From positions 1 through 64,000 of the forward strand of contig CAMCWC010000015.1 of the NCBI GenBank assembly GCA_945882415.1: a DNA stretch of 64,000 nt, given 5' to 3'. Position numbers and translations under genes: made by a program. The notes below the pieces were generated by a model, which saw only the letters and a list, made by a program, of their open reading frames with translations, searched no databases and was not told where the DNA came from. Below, in pieces: positions 26,601 to 34,488 of this stretch (position 1 is the stretch's first letter; each line of letters starts with the position of its first letter). The DNA is from Chthonomonas calidirosea (lineage in GTDB: Bacteria > Armatimonadota > Fimbriimonadia > Fimbriimonadales > Fimbriimonadaceae).

Positions 26601-28161
26601 TCAGTTGGGCACTTACCGAACGATTGCAAACGAGTTTGGTGCACGCGGAACCGTGGTTCGCCGAGCGTTCTACTACGGGGCGGACATAGGTGACACGGGC
26701 GTACTCACCCTCCAGCGCGCCGACCGAGTCGCCGAAGTGCGGGCAATGATGGGCCTTGATCCAGAAGAGGAAAAGGTTCTCCAACCACAAAAGGCCCTGC
26801 TTCCGGGCGGCCGCTGGTTCCGCCCTGGGGACCGAAATGTGGTCATCCTGCCGCAGCCTCTCGCCGAGCAACTCAAGATCGCCAACAATGAAGTCGGCCG
26901 GGCCAAGGTGAACTATGCGGGAACGCAGTACACCGTCATCGGCATCGCCGATGCGGGAATTCTCCGCAGCATCACCGACCTCGATGGGGACGGCTTCATG
27001 CCGCCCGATTTCAGCCTCTCAAAGCGGTACCAAGAGCAAACTGCCAGTAGCACTCAGGCGTTCCGAAGCTATCTTCGCCTTGATCCCGGCAGCATTTTCA
27101 TCGTCCCGACCGACACCGCGTTCTCCCAAGGTGCGGAGCTACGAACGGTTGCCGTTCAGTTCTCGGACCCAACCGCTACCCGTGCTGCCCTAGTCGATCT
27201 CATGCCGAGACTTCGATTGAACGTCTACGCGTCGGTTCCGAAAGCAGAAGGTGCCACCGAACTCGAAGTCAAGCAGTTCTCCATCTTCGCCGCCTCGAAG
27301 AGCACCGGACTCGGACTCATCATTGTTCAGCTCCTCATCGCCAGCGTATTCGTGCTCAACACCATGATCGCGAGCGTATATGAGCGGACCAAGGAAATCG
27401 GCATCTTCAGCGCCATCGGTCTTGCGCCAAACCACATCGCAATGCTCTTCTTCGCCGAATCGCTGGTGTATGGAGTACTCGGTGCAGTCATCGGCTACTA
27501 CGTCGCGCAGGGCTCGGCGAAAATTATTGTTGCTACAGGTGCGCTTCCGGGACTGACGCTGAACTTCAGCTCGACAAGTGCCGTGATGTCTGCGGTCATC
27601 GTGATGGGCGTCGTGCTCTTGAGCACCATTTTCCCGGCCAGGAAAGCCGCCCAAATCGCCGCTCCGGCGATGAACGATGAGGTGTTTAACACCGAGCCCG
27701 AAGGCGACGAGTGGCTCCTGCCGCTGCCATTCAGCATCTCGGCCGCCGAAGCCGGGCCGCTTACCGTATTCCTCACCGAATGGCTCAAGGCGTTCGAAGG
27801 CTTTACCATCGGCGACTTTGTCAGTCGAGATACCGAGTCTTGGCGGCTACCCGAAGTGGTGCCACCGGCTTACGAAGTCAGTTGCTCGATGTGGCTCGCT
27901 CCGTATGACCTTGGCATCTCTCAGAGACTCACCCTCACCCTTGCGCCAAGCAAGGTCGCGGGCGTTTACGTGCTCGATCTGAAGCTCAACCGACTGGCGG
28001 GCGACCCGGAAAACTGGCCCACCGTCAACCGACGGTTCCTGGCAAATCTGCGAAGGCAATTCCTCACGTGGAGAACGTTAGAGAAAGAACAGCGAGATCG
28101 GTACCTCTCCGAAGTAGCTGACCTTGCCGTGAAGGAAACGAAAGAACCTGCGCTGGTCTAA
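23641..28161 (+). CDS. Degenerate M28 peptidase domain fused to FtsX-type permease
   Basis: 1506 residues. Residues 1-27 are a signal peptide. About 30-240 form an M28 N-terminus with a PA-like insert (GFGSRLTGSEGERQTF; GSIVVVEFNSGI). About 240-480 match the M28 catalytic fold, but the metal and catalytic residues are changed: the His of the AHxDS region is Asn (VYANADAMS), the bridging Asp region reads GAEAIGG, and the Glu-Glu pair is replaced in ISGGHALALIGA. Three membrane segments follow (about 805-895), then an FtsX core: segment at about 935-960, a large external domain, and three segments at about 1220-1335 (SVYERTKEIGIFSAIGL is typical). The cytoplasmic C-tail is about 165 residues. 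No ABC ATPase is adjacent. TAAAAT ends 6 nt before the GTG start. It may bind peptides and transmit a mechanical signal. Confidence 0.85.
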   Translation: MLRLPHRGWCLAFLGAFGLLASLASPAPTEAEIRNTYRGLIDQVSPAGIKQTYQTVSGFGSRLTGSEGERQTFSYAAERLTALGATKINKREFDVTIPDPTAKGTLTVNQKPITVLPMWPNLVRTSTCDVSGPILFAKSGSLEDLNGKDVKGSIVVVEFNSGIRWRNAATLGAKAIIFLQPDVPSRTEAEQKFSGVPLSVPRFYLPLKNAGEVLRAAQKNEVATLKCDQRWVTVKSQVITADFAGTDAKRANEVIAVYANADAMSIVPGAAPGAEAIGGIAGALEVARIYTKTPHARPLRVVISGGHALALIGAREYVQHYLESNEQAPFLTLSLDISSGAPTIGSYARGWFYEFRDELVDQMRSMSRIFRAHADRVALEMGVTPARLVLIDGTNNGDSRTWKNNISGKFAVDAEPMVLGGLNALTFITVEDSRPNVDTPFDTVSQIDFGNVTRQVQTLACMLHHVLNDTTDQTETSDNKVPLSPSQPSGMRLIGGFGKLHGQVVSFDPTRSFVPDEPVPGTLATYLARQTTLMGVRGDMIQSTIGKKADYRFIGIPTVNSYGPIDPPRNRIAAFRIDTATGRIDHAASLGFYGDFQFRIFFQLKSPDRQSPIVIFPCVAIDVFGLTDPQELRALRRIMPTDARSGSMPQDFGVFLPPFDQRLTAEIEDSQVVFLSPGQRYILLGGNDENRLILTNSKVGNEEGLGFRAPGGKDTSPPTSPADDQYLFPNTALTTANDIIAINQTRLNRFFKYRIISPGIRDLHESAVKEAKAADESLAQKNWAEAQRHSRAAWGFALRAHPVIMSTANDVVNGVVFYLFLLIPFSYFVERLMIGNQLLIKQLLASIGIFVGSFILLRLIHPAFEIVQNPSMIFVAFVMGVLSLIVISFILGKFENSMKAIRATQSGVHDVDIKRSSVAMAAFNLGVSNMRRRKARTILTTLTLVVMTFIVLSFTSIVADLSLNEAPSPNKANYPGLLVRTPGLDPLQLGTYRTIANEFGARGTVVRRAFYYGADIGDTGVLTLQRADRVAEVRAMMGLDPEEEKVLQPQKALLPGGRWFRPGDRNVVILPQPLAEQLKIANNEVGRAKVNYAGTQYTVIGIADAGILRSITDLDGDGFMPPDFSLSKRYQEQTASSTQAFRSYLRLDPGSIFIVPTDTAFSQGAELRTVAVQFSDPTATRAALVDLMPRLRLNVYASVPKAEGATELEVKQFSIFAASKSTGLGLIIVQLLIASVFVLNTMIASVYERTKEIGIFSAIGLAPNHIAMLFFAESLVYGVLGAVIGYYVAQGSAKIIVATGALPGLTLNFSSTSAVMSAVIVMGVVLLSTIFPARKAAQIAAPAMNDEVFNTEPEGDEWLLPLPFSISAAEAGPLTVFLTEWLKAFEGFTIGDFVSRDTESWRLPEVVPPAYEVSCSMWLAPYDLGISQRLTLTLAPSKVAGVYVLDLKLNRLAGDPENWPTVNRRFLANLRRQFLTWRTLEKEQRDRYLSEVADLAVKETKEPALV

Positions 28162-28922
28162 AGCAGTTTATCGACCAGCGCGGCAACGTCGGCACTAAAA
28201 GGAACGCCGTCCAGCGCTTCGGATTCAACTCCGGTGAGGACCAAATGTACGGCACATCCGGCCCGGATGCCTGCTTCGATATCCGTATCCAGCCGGTCTC
28301 CGACCACCAAAGTCTCCGCGGCCGACACGCCTAGCTCCGAAATCGCCAGTTGGATCAAGTTTGGGTTTGGCTTACCAACCACGAACGGCTCAGTTTGACT
28401 ACAAGTCTTGATCGCGGCAACGACGCTTCCCGCTCCTGGAATGAATCCGCCGCCTTCAATCGGGAACGTCGCGTCCTCGTTAGTCGCAATGAAGAACGCG
28501 CCCGAACGAATTGCCGCCATTGCCGATTTCATCAGGTCGTACGTAAACGTTCGGCACAGGCCGACGATTACTGCCTCGGGCCGATCATCGAAGTCGACAA
28601 TCTCCGTTCCTGCCTCGGCCAAAGACTCCTTCAGGCCCGGTTCGCCAACTACTGCAATCCGCGTTAATCCCCGCTTAGCGGCCTCGCGTACCGCACCGTA
28701 AGCGGTTCCATAGACGAGGTCTGGCGTGCAGAGAAAACCCATCCGTGAGAGCTTGTCGCTAAAAAACTGGCGTGTTTGGGTGGAGTTGTTGGTGACGTAA
28801 GCAACTCGAACACCAGCGTCAACGAGTCGCTGCACAGCTGGCACAGCGCCGTCGATGACCTCGTTGCCGCGATGAAGCGTACCGTCGAGGTCAAAGAGCA
28901 CGGCTCGAAACGACATGGTCAA
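28158..28922 (-). CDS. HAD-IIA family phosphatase (NagD-like)
   Basis: 254 residues. HAD motif I is LFDLDGTLHRG, motif II AYVTNNSTQTR, and motif III/IV VVGDRLDTDIEAG, in the order of HAD-IIA sugar-phosphate or phosphoglycolate phosphatases. The cap region lies about residues 85-185. Start ATG at 28922 overlaps the polyprenyl synthase stop by 4 bp. The stop is interleaved with that of the convergent permease (CTAA, 28158-28161). Substrate unknown; co-transcription with menaquinone genes may be incidental. Confidence 0.9.
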   Translation of the reverse strand: MTMSFRAVLFDLDGTLHRGNEVIDGAVPAVQRLVDAGVRVAYVTNNSTQTRQFFSDKLSRMGFLCTPDLVYGTAYGAVREAAKRGLTRIAVVGEPGLKESLAEAGTEIVDFDDRPEAVIVGLCRTFTYDLMKSAMAAIRSGAFFIATNEDATFPIEGGGFIPGAGSVVAAIKTCSQTEPFVVGKPNPNLIQLAISELGVSAAETLVVGDRLDTDIEAGIRAGCAVHLVLTGVESEALDGVPFSADVAALVDKLL

Positions 28923-29932
28923 ACCTTCCGGAAAAGCACGTAGTCTGCGACTGCCTCAAGCACTTGTCGACTATGCGATTCTGGCAAAGTAAGCAACGCT
29001 TCCTTCGCGATTCCGACGCGTCGTCGAGCTTCGTTTTCGGCTCGCTCAAACGCGCCCCGAGTATCCATCCAGTCGGCGATCATCCGAATCTCATCGTCGC
29101 TCGCGCCGTTTCCGAAACGATGGCGGGCGATCTTCTCCTCGGCGTCCGACAAGGTTTCGCGAAGATAAATCATCGGCAGCGTCATCTGCCCCTCACGGAA
29201 ATCGGTGCCAGTTGACTTTCCGGTCTTCGCCTTATCGCCGCGATAGTCCAGCAGGTCGTCGACGATCTGGAAGGCGAGACCAACGTGCTTTCCGTAGGTG
29301 CTCAGTGCGCTCACTTCGTCCGGCGTTGCATTTGCGATCAACGCGCCGACATGGCAGCAGGCTTCAATAAATCGTCCTGTCTTAAGTTCAACGATCTCTT
29401 CGTAGGCCGCTTCCGTCAGGTCGAAGTCCCCGCGAGCTTGGAGTTCTCGCACTTCACCCTCGGCCATCGTTTCTACCGCCGTGCTGACAACTCGAATGAC
29501 GGTCAAATCAGCATCTGATGCAAGTACCGACATTGCTTTGGCGAGCAATACGTCGCCACTCAGAATGGCGGCGGTGTTTCCAAGCTCGGCCGCGGCGGTC
29601 GGCTTACCACGACGAGTCTTTGCATCATCGATCACGTCGTCGTGAATCAGGGTTGCCATGTGGATCATTTCCAGCGAGGCACCGAGCTTCACAACTCGCT
29701 CTTCTTCAAACGCGTTGCCAATTGCTTTGGCCGAAAGAGCGATAAATGCGGGGCGTAGTCGTTTTCCTCCGGCCTCCAAAGTGAGTCGGCTGACTCGCTC
29801 GACCAGATCAACCCGACTCAGAATCTGACGTCGGAGTTCTTCCTCTACTCGATTCACGTCTTCGGCGACTTCCGCCAGAAGATCCATGTCCAGGCTTCTT
29901 TGAGCTACAAATTCTTGAGCCGATGCAATCAT
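28919..29932 (-). CDS. Long-chain polyprenyl diphosphate synthase
   Basis: Trans-prenyltransferase that builds the quinone side chain, 337 residues. The first Asp-rich motif is in LIHDDVIDDAKTRRGKPT (about residues 95-112) and the second in FQIVDDLLDYRGD (about 221-233). LEAGGKRLRPAF is the usual isopentenyl-diphosphate-binding region. The residues before the first DDxxD are small/aliphatic (EMIHMATL), consistent with a long product (C30-C40). It is coupled by 4-bp overlaps to ubiE upstream and the HAD gene downstream, which supports a menaquinone role. Confidence 0.92.
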   Translation of the reverse strand: MIASAQEFVAQRSLDMDLLAEVAEDVNRVEEELRRQILSRVDLVERVSRLTLEAGGKRLRPAFIALSAKAIGNAFEEERVVKLGASLEMIHMATLIHDDVIDDAKTRRGKPTAAAELGNTAAILSGDVLLAKAMSVLASDADLTVIRVVSTAVETMAEGEVRELQARGDFDLTEAAYEEIVELKTGRFIEACCHVGALIANATPDEVSALSTYGKHVGLAFQIVDDLLDYRGDKAKTGKSTGTDFREGQMTLPMIYLRETLSDAEEKIARHRFGNGASDDEIRMIADWMDTRGAFERAENEARRRVGIAKEALLTLPESHSRQVLEAVADYVLFRKV

Positions 29933-30651
29933 TTTTTTCTACCAAAGTGGAGGCAAATGTTTCCGAACATGAGGTCTGCGAAATCAACATCGACAAATCC
30001 GGCTTTCCGCATGGAATCAGCCAGAGCATCGCGTGACCAAAATCGCTCGGTACTTTCAGGGAGGTAGGTGTATGCCGTTTGCGCCCCGAATCGGGCACCC
30101 AGCCTAGGCAGGATGTGCTTGCTGACAAACCGAGAGCCGGAACGAATTACCGGATTTCTTGGAATCGCCATATCAAGCGACACAAAGCGACCACCTGGTC
30201 GCAAAACGCGAAAAATCTCTTGGTGAGCGGCATCGATGTCCGGGACGTTTCGAATCCCCCAGCCGACTGTCACCACATCAACCGCCGCCGATTGAAGCGG
30301 CAACTGAACCGCATCGCCCTGAGCCAAATTCGGCAGGCTTTTCTTGCTTGCCTGTTCAAGCATCGGAACGCAGAAGTCCATCCCAATCACGGCGCCAGTG
30401 CTTCCAACCGCCTTGAGCAAATGAGGCATGAAATCGCCCGTTCCGGCGCAAAGATCAAGGGCAACCTCTCCAGGTTTTGGGGCGACCTTGGCCGCCGCAA
30501 TCGCTCGCCATCTCGTGTCCTGGTTCAAGGACATCATTCGATTCAGAGCGTCGTAGTTGCCAGCGATGTCGGCGAACATGGCGTTGACCGCAGATCGCTT
30601 ATCTGCTCCGGATCGGTCCCAAATCGGACTATCGGCGGTCGGTCTCCCCAT
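29929..30651 (-). CDS. ubiE: Demethylmenaquinone/ubiquinone C-methyltransferase UbiE/MenG
   Basis: SAM-dependent methyltransferase, 240 residues, final methylation in quinone synthesis. The N-terminal signature FADIAGNYDALNRMMSLNQD matches the UbiE family, motif I is ALDLCAGTGDF, and the downstream signature is GIRNVPDIDAAHQEIFRVLRPGG. The start ATG at 30651 has a TATAAA (30667-30662) about 8-10 nt upstream on the minus strand, so the mRNA may be nearly leaderless. It heads a three-gene operon. A perfect palindrome lies at 30688-30699, near the expected -35 position. Confidence 0.94.
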   Translation of the reverse strand: MGRPTADSPIWDRSGADKRSAVNAMFADIAGNYDALNRMMSLNQDTRWRAIAAAKVAPKPGEVALDLCAGTGDFMPHLLKAVGSTGAVIGMDFCVPMLEQASKKSLPNLAQGDAVQLPLQSAAVDVVTVGWGIRNVPDIDAAHQEIFRVLRPGGRFVSLDMAIPRNPVIRSGSRFVSKHILPRLGARFGAQTAYTYLPESTERFWSRDALADSMRKAGFVDVDFADLMFGNICLHFGRKK

Positions 30652-30687
30652 GTCATTTATTTATACCTCTGCTTCCGCCAAAAATGG

Positions 30688-30699
30688 CTGAAATTTCAG
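30688..30699. promoter_or_regulatory. Palindrome CTGAAATTTCAG upstream of ubiE
   Basis: Perfect 12-bp palindrome about 20 bp upstream of the presumed -10 of ubiE, in the 68-bp gap to the neighbouring gene. It could be an operator, or chance in AT-rich spacer DNA. Confidence 0.3.
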
Positions 30700-30719
30700 T
30701 AATTTGTGAAAACTCAGGA

Positions 30720-31472
30720 CTAATGTCTCAATTCGTCCAGCTCACTCTCGGCTTGTCGAACCGAATGGAGGTCTTCCAGGGCACGATCGAGCTTGGTTTG
30801 TGCACTCAAACCGTAGGCTCCAACCAATCCATCGTGCAAGGTTCGAAGCTTTTGCGTCAGTGCCTCAATTTTTGTTACGGTGCTCGCCGCGCGTGGATCA
30901 CGTTCAACCATCTTTTCGAAGTCTGCCTTCTTCATTCCTGGCATCCGAACAAACGGTTGGGCTTCAGACATGGCGTCGTGCATTCCTTCGTCCACCGCAA
31001 TGATCGAGGACTTTCGGATATCGCGCCAATGGGTTGAGCGGGCTAGGTCTTCCCATTTCTCCGAGACAAGCAGGCTTCGAATTTCCATCGCGGCTTCTGC
31101 GGTGGCGTTCAAAGCACGGCCGACTTCGGGATGGATGCGCGAAGCAAGAATTCCTTTCTTCGCGAGTTCGCGCATTTGCTCACTCAGCGCCCGCTGTCGC
31201 GCATCGTGGACGGCATTGTTCCAAGCCATCGAATCCGCGCGTTGCTGGATCCACTTTGTGAATCCCTGGAACATTCCGTGTCCTGCTCCAAAGAAAATGA
31301 ACAGGAAGATCCAACCACCCATTCGGCGAAAAATCAGAAAATACAGCGCAACGGCAAGCGCGGCAGGCAAAACAAACTGCGCGAGCGAGCTACCAAAGAA
31401 GCGCTTCCAAGAATCCTGGATGCGCACTTCGGTCAGATAGTCCTGAAGGTGCCGGACCTCAGATGGATTCAC
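30720..31472 (-). CDS. Hypothetical membrane protein with coiled-coil tail
   Basis: 250 residues, not recognised. Two adjacent hydrophobic segments lie at about residues 30-48 (SLAQFVLPAALAVALYFLIF) and 52-70 (GGWIFLFIFFGAGHGMFQGF). The rest is helical and charged, with a likely coiled coil from about 190 to the end. The start is GTG at 31472 with AAGGTG as Shine-Dalgarno. It sits 61 bp after the M42 peptidase gene on the same strand and 68 bp before ubiE, so it could belong to either transcription unit or be alone. Confidence 0.65.
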   Translation of the reverse strand: MNPSEVRHLQDYLTEVRIQDSWKRFFGSSLAQFVLPAALAVALYFLIFRRMGGWIFLFIFFGAGHGMFQGFTKWIQQRADSMAWNNAVHDARQRALSEQMRELAKKGILASRIHPEVGRALNATAEAAMEIRSLLVSEKWEDLARSTHWRDIRKSSIIAVDEGMHDAMSEAQPFVRMPGMKKADFEKMVERDPRAASTVTKIEALTQKLRTLHDGLVGAYGLSAQTKLDRALEDLHSVRQAESELDELRH

Positions 31473-31533
31473 GTCACCTTCAATTGTGTCATGCCCGATC
31501 TTTCGAAACGGGCCATTTACCGGCTCTCTCGCC

Positions 31534-32607
31534 CTACGAGGATCGTGGGGTGAAGTCCGTTTCTGGCGTGACCCGCTTACAGAAAGCGGCCATGAGTCGA
31601 GCGCAGTCCTGAACGTCGGTCACCGAAAGCAGTTCGCACGGCGTGTGCATGTATCGGAGCGGAACGCCAAGGATGCCCACGGCCATTCCGCCCTGATTGA
31701 GCTGCATCGCATTGCCGTCGGTGCCCGTTCCGCCCGCTTCCACATCCACCTGATACGGAATTCCATCTTCCGCCGCCGCGCGCTTGATCATGTCGAAAAC
31801 GATCGGATTCGCGTTGGCGCCGCGCATGACGCTCGGGCCCTTACCGATATCCAAACGACCATATCGGCTCTCGTCAACACCGGGAATGTCGTTTGCGTGA
31901 TTTACGTCAACCGCAAGCCCAACCTGTGGAGCAATCCAGTAGCTCGCCGTCTTGGCGCCTCGCAGACCGATCTCTTCTTGCACGGTTGCCACCGCGTACA
32001 CACCGACTTCAGGATGGAGAGAACCTTCCTCTTTCAGCAGCCTGAGAGCCTCCATGACGATGTAGGTGCCCATCTTGTTGTCGAAACCACGCGCCGTCGC
32101 ACGATCGCCGAGCAAGTACTGAAACTCCCACTGGTAAGTAACACAGTCGCCGAGGGAAACAACGCTCCGGGCCTCAGCGGCGCTCGTCGCCCCGATGTCA
32201 ATCCAAAGGTCATAGAGCTCCGGACGCTTCTTTCGCTCCTCTTCGGTTAAGAGGTGAATCGCCTTACGACCGATGACGCCAGCAACCTTTTCGGAGCCGT
32301 GAACCCAGACCCGTTGACCGACAATGATCGACGCATCGTGCCCGCCAATGGTCTTGAAATACAGCAAGCCGTCCTCGCTGATGAAGTGGACGATAAAGCC
32401 GATCTCGTCCATGTGCCCGGCCAGCATGATCTTGGTTTTGGCCTCCGGATGAACAATTGCGGCGACGTTTCCGTGCACGTCGGTGCGAACCTCATCGGCA
32501 AAGCCAGAGGCATAGTCTCGAACAACTTGAGCCGCACGCTCTTCAAAGCCGGACGGAGATGGCGTGTTGACAATCAGCTCAAAGAAGCTCTTAGACTCGG
32601 ACCGCAT
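31534..32607 (-). CDS. M42 family metallo-aminopeptidase
   Basis: Dinuclear-metal aminopeptidase of the glutamyl aminopeptidase/tetrahedral (TET) family, 357 residues. The metal site is visible in LAGHMDEIGFIVH (His, Asp), ARGFDNKMGTYIVMEAL (bridging Asp) and VATVQEEIGLRGAKT (Glu-Glu), with further ligands in AVDVNHANDI and the C-terminal MHTPCELLS (His). Cytoplasmic peptide degradation. It lies 30 bp after pstA, where pstB would be expected, and is probably in the same mRNA. Confidence 0.93.
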   Translation of the reverse strand: MRSESKSFFELIVNTPSPSGFEERAAQVVRDYASGFADEVRTDVHGNVAAIVHPEAKTKIMLAGHMDEIGFIVHFISEDGLLYFKTIGGHDASIIVGQRVWVHGSEKVAGVIGRKAIHLLTEEERKKRPELYDLWIDIGATSAAEARSVVSLGDCVTYQWEFQYLLGDRATARGFDNKMGTYIVMEALRLLKEEGSLHPEVGVYAVATVQEEIGLRGAKTASYWIAPQVGLAVDVNHANDIPGVDESRYGRLDIGKGPSVMRGANANPIVFDMIKRAAAEDGIPYQVDVEAGGTGTDGNAMQLNQGGMAVGILGVPLRYMHTPCELLSVTDVQDCARLMAAFCKRVTPETDFTPRSS

Positions 32608-32637
32608 AAGTCCGGATATTTGACCCTATCTTAACAA

Positions 32638-33513
32638 TTACCGGCGCGCGCGGGCGCGAAGTATGATCGCCAAAGAGTTCATAACCAGCAGAATCGCTAG
32701 CAACACCACGATGGCTCCCGCCGCCGCATCCTGAAACCCTTTCTGAGGCCGCGAAGACCAGTCAAAGATCTGGATTGGCAGAACGGTGAAACGATCGTTC
32801 ACACCCTCAGGAATAGAAGAAATGTACGTAACCGCGCCGATGGTGATGAGCGGCGCCGATTCGCCGATCGCTCGCGAGAGCGAAAGAATGATGCCGGTCA
32901 TGATTCCCGGAAGAGCCGACGGCAACACCTGATACCGAATCGTTTGCCAGCGCGTCGCGCCGAGTCCATAGCTCGCCTCTCGAATCGTCCGTGGCACTGC
33001 TTTCAGCGCCTCTTGCGAAACGATGATGACCATCGGCAAGATGAGCAAAGTCATCGTCAGCGATCCCGCGAGAATCGAGCGACCCAGTCCCGCCAAGCGG
33101 ACAAACAGCTCAAGCCCAAGCAATCCGTAAACGATCGAGGGGACACCGGCCAGGTTGGAAATGTTGATCTGGATGAAATCGGTCAGCTTGCTATCGCGAA
33201 TCTTATACTCTTCTAAGTAGACGGCGGCCGCCACGCCAATTGGAATCGCCACGACGGCGGTGATCCCCACCACCCAAAGCGATCCCAGAATGGCCGCCTT
33301 AACGCCTGCATTCTGTGGAATTCGTGAGGGGAAACTAGTCAGAAACTGGCTACTCACCCGACCAAACCCGGTAGAGAAAACCGACCAAAGCAAGGAGATC
33401 AAGATGACAACCGCCAGCAAGACAGATAGCTGACAAAGGAACTCGAACATCTTGTCCTTCACCCAGCGCCGGTTTGCCCTGGTTCGAAGGCGACGAAGCA
33501 AAAGAAAGTTCAC
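32638..33513 (-). CDS. pstA: Phosphate ABC transporter permease PstA
   Basis: Inner-membrane permease of 291 residues with about six membrane segments. The family block YLEEYKIRDSKLTDFIQINI and the EAA loop SYGLGATRWQTIRYQVLPSALPGIMTG (in two pieces, about residues 181-207) are typical of PstA. The start overlaps the pstC stop by 4 bp. It forms the channel with PstC; the ATPase partner PstB is not encoded in this window, nor is PhoU. Confidence 0.95.
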   Translation of the reverse strand: MNFLLLRRLRTRANRRWVKDKMFEFLCQLSVLLAVVILISLLWSVFSTGFGRVSSQFLTSFPSRIPQNAGVKAAILGSLWVVGITAVVAIPIGVAAAVYLEEYKIRDSKLTDFIQINISNLAGVPSIVYGLLGLELFVRLAGLGRSILAGSLTMTLLILPMVIIVSQEALKAVPRTIREASYGLGATRWQTIRYQVLPSALPGIMTGIILSLSRAIGESAPLITIGAVTYISSIPEGVNDRFTVLPIQIFDWSSRPQKGFQDAAAGAIVVLLAILLVMNSLAIILRARARR

Positions 33514-34445
33514 GCGTACACCTTTCGGTATTTACGGACGATCTTGATCGCCACGATATTGAGCCCCATGGTGATGAGGAAGAGCGTGGCTCCGACCGCA
33601 AAAATCGTCAAGAACGGAATAGAGCCGGTAGGCGTGTCGCCTTTGGAAATTTGAACGATGTACGAAGTCATCGTCTGGATGCTCTGGCGATAATCTGCCG
33701 TAACGTTCGGCGTTTGGCCCGCCGCAAGGGTAACTGCCATCGTCTCCCCAACAGCACGGCTCATTGCGAGAATCACCGCCGCCATGATGCCAGAGAGTGC
33801 GCTCGGCAACACGATCTTGCTGGTTACCTCCAGCTTCGTTGAACCAAGCCCATAGCCGCCCTCCCGAAGGCCCTTCGGAACCGCACTGATGGCATCTTCA
33901 CAAAGCGAGGACACCAGCGGCAGAATCATGATTCCGACGACGATGGAGCCGGACAAGGCATTGAACACTTCAAGCTCCTTGATGAATGTGCGCAGCCCCG
34001 GAGTCAAATACACCAGCGCGATGTAGCCATATACGACAGTGGGAATACCCGCGAGGAGCTCTAACACCGGCTTCGCGATCTTTCGGACCGTGGGATGCGC
34101 GTATTCGCTCAAGAAAATAGCGGTCAAGATTCCAATCGGAACCGCTACGACGCACGCTCCGACGGTGATTAGAGCCGTGCCACAGACCAGCGGCACGATG
34201 CCGAACTTCGGATCGTTGAAAGTCGGGCTCCATTCGGTCCCGAGAAAGAACTCGGCGGGCGTAACTTTCGACTTTGTGAAAAAGGCAATTGCCTCGGTCG
34301 AAAGAACCAGCACAATACCGAGCGTCGTCAGAATCGAAATTGCCGCACAAGCGAAGCAGAGAAATCGGATGAATTTCTCGCTTCGCAAGCGCGTCGGGAC
34401 CCCGTCAATCGGCCGACTGCTGCCCGGCTTAGATAAAATTGGCAT
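33510..34445 (-). CDS. pstC: Phosphate ABC transporter permease PstC
   Basis: 311 residues, about six membrane segments. FFLGTEWSPTFNDPKFGIVP is the characteristic PstC periplasmic stretch, and the EAA-type loop GLREGGYGLGSTKLEVTSKI precedes VLPSALSGIMA. It follows pstS after 43 bp that hold a strong hairpin and overlaps pstA by 4 bp. Confidence 0.95.
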   Translation of the reverse strand: MPILSKPGSSRPIDGVPTRLRSEKFIRFLCFACAAISILTTLGIVLVLSTEAIAFFTKSKVTPAEFFLGTEWSPTFNDPKFGIVPLVCGTALITVGACVVAVPIGILTAIFLSEYAHPTVRKIAKPVLELLAGIPTVVYGYIALVYLTPGLRTFIKELEVFNALSGSIVVGIMILPLVSSLCEDAISAVPKGLREGGYGLGSTKLEVTSKIVLPSALSGIMAAVILAMSRAVGETMAVTLAAGQTPNVTADYRQSIQTMTSYIVQISKGDTPTGSIPFLTIFAVGATLFLITMGLNIVAIKIVRKYRKVYA

Positions 34446-34452
34446 ATCCAGA

Positions 34453-34478
34453 TGTCAGCGGCCAGTTGGCCGCTGACA
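34453..34478. other. Intercistronic hairpin between pstS and pstC
   Basis: TGTCAGCGGCCA (34453-34464) and its exact complement at 34467-34478 form a 12-bp GC-rich stem with only GT between the arms. No U-run follows on the minus strand. Such hairpins after binding-protein genes usually protect the upstream mRNA or reduce read-through, giving more PstS than permease. Confidence 0.65.
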
Positions 34479-34488
34479 GATTATCTGA

